Below, piece by piece: positions 47,030 to 58,256 of a DNA stretch of 64,000 nucleotides. The notes beneath the pieces are model-generated. The model did not search any database, was not told the origin of the DNA, and saw nothing but the letters and a program-made list of their open reading frames with translations. The stretch is taken from positions 14,883,000-14,946,999 of the forward strand of contig OV121096.1 of assembly GCA_921293015.1 (NCBI GenBank). The letters run 5' to 3'. Made by a program: the position numbers and the translations under genes. Source of the DNA: Phorcus lineatus (taxonomy: Eukaryota; Mollusca; Gastropoda; Trochida; Trochidae). Numbering within the stretch: the stretch's first letter is position 1; the number at the start of each line of letters is the position of its first letter.

Positions 47030-47835
47030 TTTTAATGGAAATCAGAGGAGTAGATAAAAAAAAAAAAAAAGAACAACATTAAGCTTTTGAAAAATAACTT
47101 ATGGAAAGTAAGGAATTAGAAGAAAAAAGACTTAGAATCAGAAAAGCCAAGATGGATTGCATTATTATTTGGTCAAAGGCCAAGTGGATTGATGAAGGAG
47201 AAAAGGTTAGTAATTATTTCTGCAATTTAGAAAATAGGAATTTCGTGAGTAAAGGTATGTATCAACTAGAGCTGGAGGTTGGATCTACTATAGAGAGTCC
47301 AAAAGAAATTGTACTGAAAGCAAAATCTTTCTATGAAAGCTTGTATTCTTCCAAGGAGCATGTGTTGAAAGATTGTAACCGTAATGAACTTTTTTTGTGA
47401 GGGTGAATTGTATCGACTCGGCAAAGAAGAATGTAATTCTTTAGAAGGTCCTGTTACTTACGATGAAGTTTATTAATGTTTTAAGAAGGCGAAAATCAAT
47501 TCAACTAATAATCATTTCAACAGCTGAATGAAAAGAATAATCACACCACTTGGCAGAATTGCTATTACAAAATCATTGCAAATTTCAAAATTATGATATC
47601 ATTTCTAACTCTCCTAAACCCTGCAGTTAACTTTCTTCAAGAATTAAACAAGCTGGTTTTTAAATTTCATTGGAGAGGGAAACCTGAGAAGATAAAAAGA
47701 GCTGTTGCTTGTAAACTGTGAAAGAGGATGGTCTTGGTATGGTGGAACGTTTTTGTTATGTCAATTCTTTAAAGTTGTCATGGATGAGAAAGTTGTTGGA
47801 TGTTGGTCATGAATCAAAATAGAAACAGTTATGCT
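47030..47835 (+). pseudogene. L1/Tx1-like LINE ORF2 remnant (N-terminal linker and C-terminal pieces)
   Basis: A 99-codon open stretch (47101-47400) reads 'KAKWIDEGEKVSNYFCNLEN' and 'KAKSFYESLYSSKE'. This is the linker between endonuclease and RT in L1-type ORF2 proteins. After 47400 the RT core is missing. From about 47525 a later part appears ('ITPLGRIAITKSL', then 'FLNFIGEGNL'), with stops. The copy therefore has a large internal deletion and is dead. Its continuation may be at 54463-55010. Confidence 0.7.
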
Positions 47836-47874
47836 ATTCTTCTGCCCCAAGACTACAAAATCTAGGTGTATTTG

Positions 47875-47942
47875 GTAACTACGCCGCTAATGGCTGTAAT
47901 ATTGTCCAAACGGCGTTAAACAACAACTCACTCACTCACTCC
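47875..47942. repeat. Fragment ending in a (ACTC)n-type tail
   Basis: 'GGCTGTAATATTGTCCAAAC' then 'GGCGTTAAACAACAACTCAC' and TCACTCACTC. This type of 'GGCGTTAAAC...CTCACTCACT' end is, to my knowledge, very common in molluscan genomic repeats. Only the end is seen. Confidence 0.5.
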
Positions 47943-47949
47943 AAGTGAA

Positions 47950-50637
47950 CTCTTAGAGGATTTTAAAACCCTATTTTGTGTTATTTAGTTTCATAATTGT
48001 GCTAGATTTCAAAGGTAAATGCAAGCCCCCATCTTTTTACGTAAATTTTGCAAACCCGCGCTGACACTTGTGCGCCGCTTTGCGAATCCGGCTGGCCGAT
48101 ATACAGAAAGATTGGCAGCTTTCGGCACCTTCCGTAATGTGACGTAATAGTGGCCCGTCATTCTCGCCCCGGCGTGAAGAACTGCAGGTGGCCGATGTCA
48201 AGCAGTTCAAAAATATGCTTTTGGTTGGTATATTCCGACACTTGTGACATGTTTTCCCCCAAAATACACGTTAAAGACATTAAATCAATGTCGGACAAAG
48301 TAAAAAGATCGTTTTTTAATTTTTTTTTGAGATTAAAAAATAAATGTATTTTGGATACGAATCTACACTACTGCAGTAGGGCTATCGACGTTTAAAATTC
48401 ATTGTGCCTTTGTCGTTGGGTTTATGTTTTTTTATTTGGTTTAAGGTATATTTTCAATAAATACAATAAAATGAATGTACATACTTACTATAGTTACAAA
48501 ATTCTAGGGCTTGAAATTATACTTAGTTCAATACTGTATCCAGACCCGGAAGTAAGACAATGACTAGATATATATAGTCACAAATATTTTTTTTTTTTTC
48601 AAAAAGAATAATTAACATCAGACAATGAGATACTGGAGCTTTATGTAAATAAATAAACAATGTTGATCACATGAATTTAAAGAGATAATTAGCAAGTATA
48701 AGTGTTGAATTCTCTTTAGAATACAGACAGTAATCCCCTTTTTGTTTTTTTTCAATATCATGATGTAGATATACCCCTTATGGAAATTTTACAAATGATA
48801 ATTGATTGTTCGAAGGTGAATGAAAATAACAATTAAAGTAAATATGTATTATTAAATCACAATGATTTTGGGAATACTTACCGGTAGTTGTCAGAAAACA
48901 TGTATGCAACATATACTTAAATTCAAGCAGGCATTCTTCTCAAATTCTTCTCAAATTTAATTTTGTTATTCTGAATTTCTGATACTCACCTGAATTCATT
49001 TATGATAGAATTTCTGAGAATATTTAACTAAACACTTACACATATGTACATTTCTGGCATATTGCATGTGTAATTTAATCAGAAGACATCAATTCTAAAA
49101 TAACTTCTCATGCAAGAACTCTCTTGTAAATATAAAAACACTATCTTAATTGAAATGTGATAAGTGGGAGAAGCACCAAATGCAGTGTAAGGAAAATCTA
49201 CCCTTAACAGTATCATTTCTGTTGTTAAAAAAATCAAATCTGCATTGATTTGGCTTTCTTGTAGGAAGAAAGTAATAGGAAAAAAATCTTTTTATATTTT
49301 TTTGGGGGGGGGGGGGGGGGGGGGGGGGTTATTGAAGTGGTCTGTTTTGTAAAATATCTAAAAAATATTTTTTCTAATATTTTAACACAACATGGAAATT
49401 ACCTGAACATAACTTCCATTTTTTGGACCTGCAACTATTATTCCCTGATTAAATTGTTAGTTTTTTGACTTGCAAACAGAAATATCTTCACAAATTTGAT
49501 TCTTTGCAAAAATCAAATCACAGAAATCAGATGATTATGTAGATGTTGCAATAGACAGGCATATTGAATTTGTCTGCTAACAATATCATCATTTAAAACA
49601 AATTTACAAATCAAACAAACTTACATGATAAATGTCAAACATATTTTCCCTATATGTAATATTTTTCCATTAATATTCCATTTGCTTTCCATTGCCTAGT
49701 TTTATCTTTGCTACTAGATATACTATAAATATGGGGGGGAGGGGAGGGGAATTCATTCAGCCTAGCTGTCTGATTCTGCAAACTCGGACAACAGAAAAAG
49801 ATAAGATTCGATTAATGATGTTAGCTTATAAACTATTCACCTAATGGCCGTATTTAGAGACAGTTACTGGGACCCCCCTTACAGTAAAAGATCGCAGTTT
49901 CAACAATAATAACATAGAGTAAAATCCATTTGTCATAAAAAGATTCATAAAGACATTTGGTTACAAACGGTTAGTTAGACAGTCGGACGTTTCGTCACAT
50001 AGATCTAGGCCTTGATTCGAAATAAGCGCAGAAACTAAGGCGTCCAAACTTATTTTTAAAACATTTGTAAAATATTTCTGTAAAGCTATGAATTTGCTAT
50101 GGTTTGTTGTTTTCAATTTGTAGTATAGTTGTACAAAAAATATAAACCCATTACCCAAGTTTCGGGCTACATGAAATGAAATGCTGATTCGAATACGATT
50201 TCACTCGCACGTAGTCGGGTAGTGGAATACTGATTATAAAATTTGGTAAATAATGTATCGAATAGAATAAAGTTTTTTGTCGAATAAGTTCATAATTAGT
50301 TTGTTATAGAATATGTAACATTATATGTTTATTTCTAATGACAGTTACATCAAAATTTGGCTTTATTAACTCAAGCCGAAAAACTCTCCCTAAGTTTACA
50401 TGTCAACAACTGCACACTTCCGGGTTCGTCGGGCTACTATTACGTCACTAGTACATGCGCTCATGGATCATTAATGTTCGGTTGTTTTCGGCTTTCGCTC
50501 AGAAAGCGTGACATTGCAAGTTTACCATGAGGGACAATTTTTTTAGCTGGGCGATGTAAAATGTGTTATATAATTGAAACATCACATATCTAATCACAAT
50601 AGTTTCTAAGTGGGGTTTTAAAATCCTGTAAAGGATA
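47950..50637. other. Gene-free intron
   Basis: GC-richer patches at 48050-48260 and 50400-50530 have no recognisable coding potential. A 25-base poly(G) run follows T-rich sequence at 49304-49328. The rest is AT-rich without identifiable repeats. Confidence 0.45.
49304..49328 (+). repeat. Poly(G) tract, 25 bases
   Basis: Uninterrupted G run in AT-rich intron; not part of an identified element. Confidence 0.95.
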
Positions 50638-53600
50638 TTAACCCTTACGTTGCTGAATATTATTTTTTGCTCTATATTTCACGATAAATTTTATTACGAT
50701 ACGCCATCCTAAACGAAAGATATAAATTACGAAAACAGGGTAGTGATAAATCCCGATAACGTTCTGTAAAAATGTTGATAATGCGCTCTGCCGTTAAATG
50801 GATAGGAAGTGTAAAAAGCAGTTGAAAATAAATCGCTTCTCGGTAAACAAAATATGAATAGAGAAATTGCCTGTTTGTGCAATGCGCGCCAGGTCCTTTC
50901 TGATTTTCTTGTACATACCAATTTTATATGGCAATAAAGATCATCCTTTTCTCTATATTTTGATATATGAAATTTCAAAATTTAACGAGAAGTTTATGTG
51001 ATATAAAGTGTGAGAAAATGGTAAAAACGTAAAGAATAAACAAAAGTCACAATTTTGCGGAACTTGCTGTATCTTTATTCTATATAGTGTATATAATTTT
51101 TTTTATACCAAATCGAAGACAATTATTCCTTCTTTATCACGATGTAATCAATTTCAATATACGCCTAGCTGTTGAGAAGATATGAGCGAAAAAAAGGCAC
51201 ATGTCAAAATCGCGGTTCAGTTTACATGATTTAAATAGAAATATTAGCTTTTTGTGCGGCGCTTGCTGTGTCTTTATTTATTTTTGCGCATGTACAAATT
51301 TTACATGGAATGAAAGACAATCTTTTTTGCTATCTTGTGATATAAAAAATTTCAAAATACGTTGAGCACATCATGAGAAAATTGGTGTGACAAAACAGTG
51401 TAAAACTAAAAATATATAAAAATCACCTTTTTTGCAGGACTTGCTGTATCTTTATTTCACGAGGCGCACATATGTATTTTACATCGAATTGAAGACAATT
51501 GTTTTCTCTTTCAAATGATCTCACCTATATTGAAATCCGCCCAAGGGTTCAGAACATAGGGCGTGCGATAGGAAGGCGTGCATAGGGTCAAAATGCACGC
51601 GTCTCAGTAAACGATAGCACGCGCGGGTCGGTAAGCTCGTGCGAGAGGGTAGAAAGTGCCCGCAGGCTATTAGCACGTGCGGCGGGGAGTGGGGGAAAAT
51701 TGAGTGATTTTAACTCTTATTTTCGGTACGATTAATATTATCAATGTTCGCATAACTTTCGGAACATGTTCGCGCATTATTTAGAACACCAACGAAACAA
51801 AACACGGTAGCTTAGCGACAGCCGGAACGAAAATACAAGCGTTGAACTGAGACTACTGCTAGGCAATAAATTTCCGTCCTTCGCTACTGAGACCCGCGGC
51901 AATAATTAGTTAGCGTGAGAATAACAGAGTGTGCTACTCGCATCTCGCGAAGGGGACTTGCGGGCAAAGCTAATTTCATCCCGGAATATTCCGGGACCTG
52001 CATCTTAACCCTCAAGCCGCGGTTTACGGAATGGTCCGGGAAGAAATTAAACTACGCCGCAGTTAGCCTTGGCGAACCCCGGAAGCCGGACTTATAATCT
52101 GACGCATTTACTAATCAACGAAATTGTACTGTGTAGCGGATCCCGGAAAAAAATTGCACGGCAGTCGTGTCGGTTGGAGGCTTGTATTTATGATCCGGCT
52201 TTCGCTAAGCCGCCGATGTTTTTTTCGTTGTTGTTCTAAAGAATGGGGGCATATTTTCCGAAAGTTTTATAGATATTGGTCATGATTATCGTACCGAAAA
52301 TATGCATTACAAACGCTCAATTTTCCCCCACTACCCGCCGGGCTTGCTATAGGCTTGTGAATTATTGCTCCCCTCGCGCACGAGCTTATCGACCCGCGCA
52401 CGTTATCGTTTGCTCAGGCGTGCGCACTCAAAACAAAAGCTCACCTTGCTATCGCACGCCCTGTGATCTAAACCCTTGGGCGGATTTCAATACAGGTGGG
52501 ATCATTTGAAAGAGAAGAAAATTGTCTTCAATTCGATATAAATTACGAACATGCGCTACCTGAACTGAAGATACAGCATGTGCCGTAAAAAAGGTGATTT
52601 TACATAATTTTAGTTTTGCACCATTTTGTCACATCAATTTTCTCATGATGTGCTCATCGTATTAAAAAAAAAATTATATCACAAGATAGAGAAAAAGATT
52701 GTCTTTTATTCCATGTAAAATTTGTGCATGCGCAAAAATAAACTAAGACACACCAAGCCACGCACAAAAAGCTAATTTCTCTATTCAAATCATGTGAACT
52801 GAACGGCGATTTTGACATATGCCTTTCTTTCGCTCGTATCTTCTCAACATCTAGGCATATATTGAAAGTGATTACCTCGTGATAAAGATGGAATAATTGT
52901 CTTCGATTTGATATAAAATTTGTATATATGCTATGTAAAATAAAGATACAGCAAGTGCCGCAAAAATGTGAGTTTTGTTTATTCTTTAGGTTTTTACCAT
53001 TTTCTCGCACTTGATATCATATAAAATTCTCGGCACATTTTGAAATTTTATATATCAAATTAGAGAGAAAAGGATGATCTTCATGTCCATATGAAATTGG
53101 TATGTAAACGAAAATCAGTAAAGACCCGGCGAGCATTGCACAAACCGGCAATTTCTCTATTCATATTTTGTTAACCGAGAAGCGATTTTTTAAACCTGAT
53201 GTTTACACTTCCTATCCATTTAACGGCAGAGCGCATTATCAACATTTCTATATCACAATAAAGAGGAAAGGATCGTCTTCAATTCTATATAAAATTTGCA
53301 AATTACTCCGAGAAAATAAACGAGTGTTAAGGGATGTCGCAATGATCAAATTCTGTTCTCAAATACCTAAGGGTACCATATTTTCAAACTATATATATTC
53401 CAAACCAAGTGGTTTATATCTATTATTTTTATATCATCGTAATGAAGAAATAAATACCTTCATTTTCATGTGTAATTTGCCCATATTTGCATCAAAATAA
53501 AACGTGTGGAAATGATGCGACAAATGTCGCGGTAAGGCGGTTATCAAAGATTTTATTCACTAGCTATACCTACGTTTCGTTGGTAATAACTTCTAATTAC

Positions 53601-54455
53601 AGTGCGAAAGACTGTTATGTTTTATTTCTTCGACAAGAAGTATAAATTGCCTTCAATTCCATATATAAGTTGCATGTATACAAAGCGTAAAACTTGATTT
53701 ATACAGTTGGAAATAAAGACAATTTATATTATGTGTGAGTGTATTTTTCAGCGGGGGCAACCCGCCTGCACGCGCTGAGCGCGTGTGTTTGCCCGGGGCT
53801 ACTAGCTTAGTAATATTACTGTGGGGGTCAGAACGTTATCGGGGTTTATCACTACCTTGCTTTCGTAATTTATATCTTTCGTTTAGGATGGCGTATTATC
53901 ATGAAATTTATCGTAAAATATAGAGCAATAAATTAGCTTCATTTCGGTATATAATTTGTCTCTGTGCACTCAGTGATGAAATGATTTTGTAGAGTTTGAA
54001 ATAAAGAAAATTTTTAAATAATCGTAAAATTCGTTCTAGACATATTTTTGTAATAATTTTTATATCGATGTCAAGAGGAACTATTCGCCTTTAGTTTCGT
54101 TTTGATTTCGTGCATGCGCTCTCACAATTTTAGAGTTACGGCGCTCGAATTAAAAACAAGTTTACTTCGGTTATAGAAACCGTTCTAGGGGTGATATAAA
54201 TTCCATTCAAAGTGCCAGGTAAGTATCATCCATTTGTTATACGGTATTCGGCGACTAGTTTTGTATACAACGATATTTACATCCGTATTTCGCCACGTAA
54301 ACAAACCATATATTGGCAAAACGGTCGCGACTCGCGGCACTGGAAAATTCAGCCACTGGTGCTAATTACGCATTAACGGTAGCGAGGCGAGTGCTTGAAA
54401 ATTCAGCCACGGGGGCAAAACTGGTCAAAATAATATTCAGCAACTTGAGGGTTAA
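50638..54455. mobile_element. piggyBac-like palindromic composite, TTAA-bounded (copy 3)
   Basis: Begins TTAACCCTTACGTTGCTGAA (50638) and ends in the complement of TTAACCCTCAAGTTGCTGAA (54455). Left arm 50638-52008 carries the 185-bp units and then the GC-rich end block. Right arm 52005-54455 carries them in the reverse order and orientation. The arms meet at TTAACCCTCAAG (52005-52016), which is itself a piggyBac-type end. So it is either two elements inserted head to head at one TTAA, or one element with a duplicated inverted arm. There is no transposase ORF. Confidence 0.7.
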
Positions 54456-54462
54456 GGGTTAA

Positions 54463-55010
54463 GAATGAATTTTGGAGTGATTGTATATTTGTATTTGGCA
54501 AATTTTCACATAAAATCCAGCCAAGTTCTTTTGATGAATTCATAACAGAACCAATTTTTTTATAACAACAATCTGGTAAAGAGATAGTTTTCTCTTCTGC
54601 TTGGTTTGAGAGAGGTGTTTGTCAGATTCATGATTTTGTCAAGTTAGATGGAACTTATCGTCCACTTTAAAATACCTTTGAACTCATTACAATGGTCTTC
54701 TCATGGTTTTCAAAAGTTATCAGTCAAAATTAAAGATAAGCAAACCTAATTCTTTTAAAGAGCTAGATGACAATCCTGTCAGTCAAAAACTAATGTCAGT
54801 AAAAAAAGGTGACACATGCTATCATTACATTTTAACTGCATCTGCTGTTTACTTAAAGTTCAAAGAAAAGTGGGAAGAGTGTATGCTTACTGAATTAGAC
54901 TGGGAAAAGATATTTTTGCAGCCTCTCAAGACAACTTTAGATACAAAACTGCAATGGTTTCAGTTTAGAATTATTGATCTTATTAATGAATTCTTTCCTG
55001 CTTAAGATTA
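54463..55010 (+). pseudogene. L1/Tx1-like LINE ORF2 C-terminus
   Basis: An open stretch of 100 codons (54703-55005) ends in 'LDWEKIFLQPLKTTLDTKLQWFQFRI', characteristic of the ORF2 C-terminus. Sequence from 54463 adds 'SSAWFERGV' and 'HDFVKLDGTY'. It starts immediately after the TTAA end of the preceding piggyBac-like composite. It may be the missing 3' part of the LINE at 47030-47835. Confidence 0.65.
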
Positions 55011-55024
55011 AAATTGATTTCAAC

Positions 55025-56545
55025 TATATGAGGTACTTCTGAAACAGAAGGGGCAGTTTTGTGAGAAGTTTTATTCTAAAAATTAGAGGAATAACAATTT
55101 ACTATTCATCTACAAAGTAGAAAATTACTAAGAATTAAGAAAAAGCTTTAGAAAGAAATCTGATAGATTTAGAAATTACATTAGACAAAGAAACAGAGGC
55201 TAAAATATTCAAATAATTCAAAGAAGTTAATGAAATTAGGCAAGTGTTGGAAGCTATTGCAAAACAAAAGACAAGAGGTCTATAAATAAGATCTATAGCA
55301 AAGTGGATTAAGCAATGAGAAAAACAAAACATATATTTTTTGCAATTAGAAAGCAGAAATTTCTTAAACAAGTCAATAAGGGATCTAGGAATGAATGATG
55401 GATCAATGACTTAAGACCAATGTGAAATATAAGAAGAGACAAGATTTTCAAAAACACAACTTTCAGTGAAGTTTGCACACAAATGAAATTAGAAGAATTA
55501 ATTGAAGAAGGTGAACTACCAAAACTCTGGAAAACTTAGCTATGATGAAACACTTTCGGCTTTAAAAAAAAAGAGAAAAATTATAGAAGTCTTTATGGAT
55601 TTTCTAGTGATTTTTTAAAATTCTTTTCGAATGATTCAAGTAAATATTTGATAAATACCCTAAACTATGCATATGAAAAAAGCTCACTCTCTGTTTTGCA
55701 AAAACAATTAAGGCGTCATTACATGTTTACCAAAAGGCTTCAAAAGCAAGAAATTCCTGAAAAACTGGAGACCAATATCACTACTAAATACTTCATATAA
55801 ACTAGCTTCAGCTAAAATAGCAAATAAAATTAAATCAACTATTCCTGAAATTAGAAATGAAGATGAATAAGTTTTTATTCCTGGAAGACATATAGGGGAA
55901 GTTTCAAGACATATACAGTGGAGTCTGTCTATATTGACATCTGTCTAATCCAACATAATTTTTCGGTCCTGGCAGAGCTTCTATATGTTTTCATATAATA
56001 AACATTGACCTATCCGACATCTGTCTATCCTGAATACCGACACCATTTCTTGGTCCAAGTAAACAAAATATGCTGTCTAAACTGACATCAACACATGAAG
56101 TTGTTAATTACAGTTAATACAGCTGTTAGTCAGGGATAAGCAGTCTCTCAATACATTGTGCCATATGTGACTGTTACACTCCATTTGTCAATGGCAGGTG
56201 GTAATCCCCTGTTGATTAGAGGATGACTTACTTGTGCTCAGGGAAATAAAGATAATGTTTATATCACTAATGTTTTAATTGTTCATTTGGAAGTGACAGT
56301 ATGTGATACATCCCTATGTATGAACAGTATCTTAATTCTATCATATGTCTAGGTCAACTAAAAATGGTAACATTGACCAATCCGACACTCTGTCTAAACC
56401 AACATTTTTATCCGCTCCCAGCGAGTGTTGGTTTAGAGAGATTCCACTGTATATGACATAATTGGACTATACAGAATCCTACCAAAATCTAGGTTTAGTA
56501 CTTCTCATTGACTCTAAAAAGTTTTTGATTCTGTTGACAGATGTT
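55025..56545 (+). pseudogene. L1/Tx1-like LINE ORF2 linker and RT start, second copy, interrupted
   Basis: In changing frames: 'LESRNFLNKSIRDLG' near 55345, 'SYDETLSAL' near 55540, 'KNWRPIS'-type sequence near 55755, and 'IPGRHIGE'-type sequence near 55880. A 534-bp TIR element interrupts at 55916-56449. The RT frame then picks up again ('YQNLGLVLLIDSKK', 56480-56520). Many stops. It is cut off at about 56545 by a piggyBac-like repeat. Confidence 0.65.
55916..56449. mobile_element. pogo/Tigger-type short element, TA-flanked
   Basis: Ends CAGTGGAGTCTGTCTATATT (left) and, complemented, CAGTGGAATCTCTCTAAACC (right), flanked by TATA on both sides. Inside, phrases such as 'CCAATCCGACACTCTGTCTA' and 'CTATCCGACATCTGTCTATC' echo the ends. 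'CAGTGGAAYCTCTCTAA' ends and TA targets are typical of Tc1/mariner-pogo relatives. No transposase. It interrupts a LINE RT frame, so it is younger than that copy. Confidence 0.75.
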
Positions 56546-56549
56546 CTAA

Positions 56550-58230
56550 ATAATGGGGGCATATTTTCCAAAAGTTTTATAGATATTGGTCATGTTTATC
56601 GTACTGAAAATATGCATTACAAACGCTCGATTTTCCCCCACTACCCGTCGGGCTTGCTATAGGCCTGTGAGTTCTTGCTCCCCTTATCGAGCCCAGCATT
56701 TTATTGTTTGCTCAGGCGTGCGCACTCAAAACAAAAGTACACCTTGCTTTCGCACGCCCCATGATCTAAACTCTTGGTGGGATTTCAATACAGGATGGAT
56801 CATTTGAAAGAGAAGAAAATTGTCTTCATTTCGATATAAATTACGAATATGCGCTACCTGAACTGAAGATACGTACAGCATGTGCTGTTAAAAAAAGGTA
56901 ATTTTCAGATATTTGTAGTTTTATACTTTTTTTTACACCATATTTCTCATCATGTGCAAAATGTATTTTGACAATTTTTATATCACAATAAAGAGAAAAA
57001 GATTGCCTTTAATTCCATGTAAAATTGGTACATGCGCTATAATACATAAAGACACAGCAAGCGCCGTACAAAAAGCTAATTCCTCTATTCGAATTGTGAA
57101 CTGAACGGTGACTTTGACATGTAACTTTCTTTTGCTCATATTTTCTCAACAGCTAAGCGCATTTTGAAATTGATTATATCGTAATAAAGAGGGAATAATT
57201 ATCTTGCGCTATATAAAATAAAAATACAGTAAGTGCTGCAAAAAGGTGACTTTTGTTTATTCTTCATTTTTTACATTTTTGGCACTTTATATCACAAAAA
57301 CTTCTTTGCACATTTTGAAATTTAATATATCACAATAAAGAAAAAGGATGATCTTCATTTCCATATACAATTGGAATATGTACAAAAATCAGTAGAGACA
57401 CAGCAATCGCCGCACAAATAGGCAATTTCTCTATTCATATCTTGTTAACTGAGAAGCGGATTTATTATCTAGCTTTCTTTTACACTTCCTTTTTATTTCA
57501 CCGCAGAGCGCATACTCAACATTTTTATATACCAATAACGAGGACAGGAAAGTCTTCAATTCTATATAAAAATTTCAAATGAAAATGACACAACAATGGA
57601 GCGTTAAGTGATGTCGCAATTATCAAAATGTGTTCTCAAATAGCTGTGGGTACCATCTTTGCACACTATATATACTGGTATTCCAAACCAAGAGGTGTAT
57701 TTTTATTATTTTTACATCATCATGGAGACAAATTAAATATCTTCATTTCCATATATAATTTGCACATATTCTCATCAAAACAAAACGTGGAAACGATGCA
57801 ACAAGTGTCGCGGTAAGGTGATAACCAAAGTCTCTTTTCACTAGCTATAGCTACCAACCTTTCATTGGTTATACCTCCTTATCCTAGGTCAGTAGATTTT
57901 TATCTTTTATATCTTTGTAAAGAAGAATAAATTGCCATCAATTGCCATATGTTTTGCATATATACTAAGAGAATTACGTTATTTGTAAAGTTGAAAAGAA
58001 AGATAATTTCTATTATGTGTGCGTGAATTTTTCAATTGGAATGACCCTGTGAGGCCTGCATGTGCAGAGTGCGTGCGTTTTCCCAGACTACTAGCTTAGT
58101 AATATGACAGGGGATCAGAATGTTATCCGTATTTAATTTATATATTTCATTTAGCGTGGCGTATCCAAATGATATTCAGCCACGGGGGCTAAACTGGACA
58201 AAATAATATTCAGCAACTTGATGGTTGATA
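56550..58230 (+). mobile_element. piggyBac-like repeat block, copy 4 (left-truncated)
   Basis: 56550-56810 matches 52245-52510 closely (GGGGGCATATTTTCC, AAATATGCATTACAAACGCT). 56810-57800 carries the 185-bp-type units in the same orientation as 52500-53500. The right end at 58170-58230 reads 'GCCACGGGGGCTAAACTGG' and 'ATTCAGCAACTTGATGGTT', a decayed form of the end at 54395-54455. No ORF. Confidence 0.6.
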
Positions 58231-58256
58231 GATAAAAGATTCAAACCTTCCACTCT

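Noticed and set aside
48050-48400. Possible first exon or CpG-rich promoter
   Set aside because: Slightly GC-richer with an 81-codon ORF, but no conserved peptide, splice signals or core promoter could be supported.
52276-52509. 77-codon ORF repeated at 56586-56807
   Set aside because: Both fall in the same repeated end block of the piggyBac-like family; similarity reflects the repeat, not a gene.
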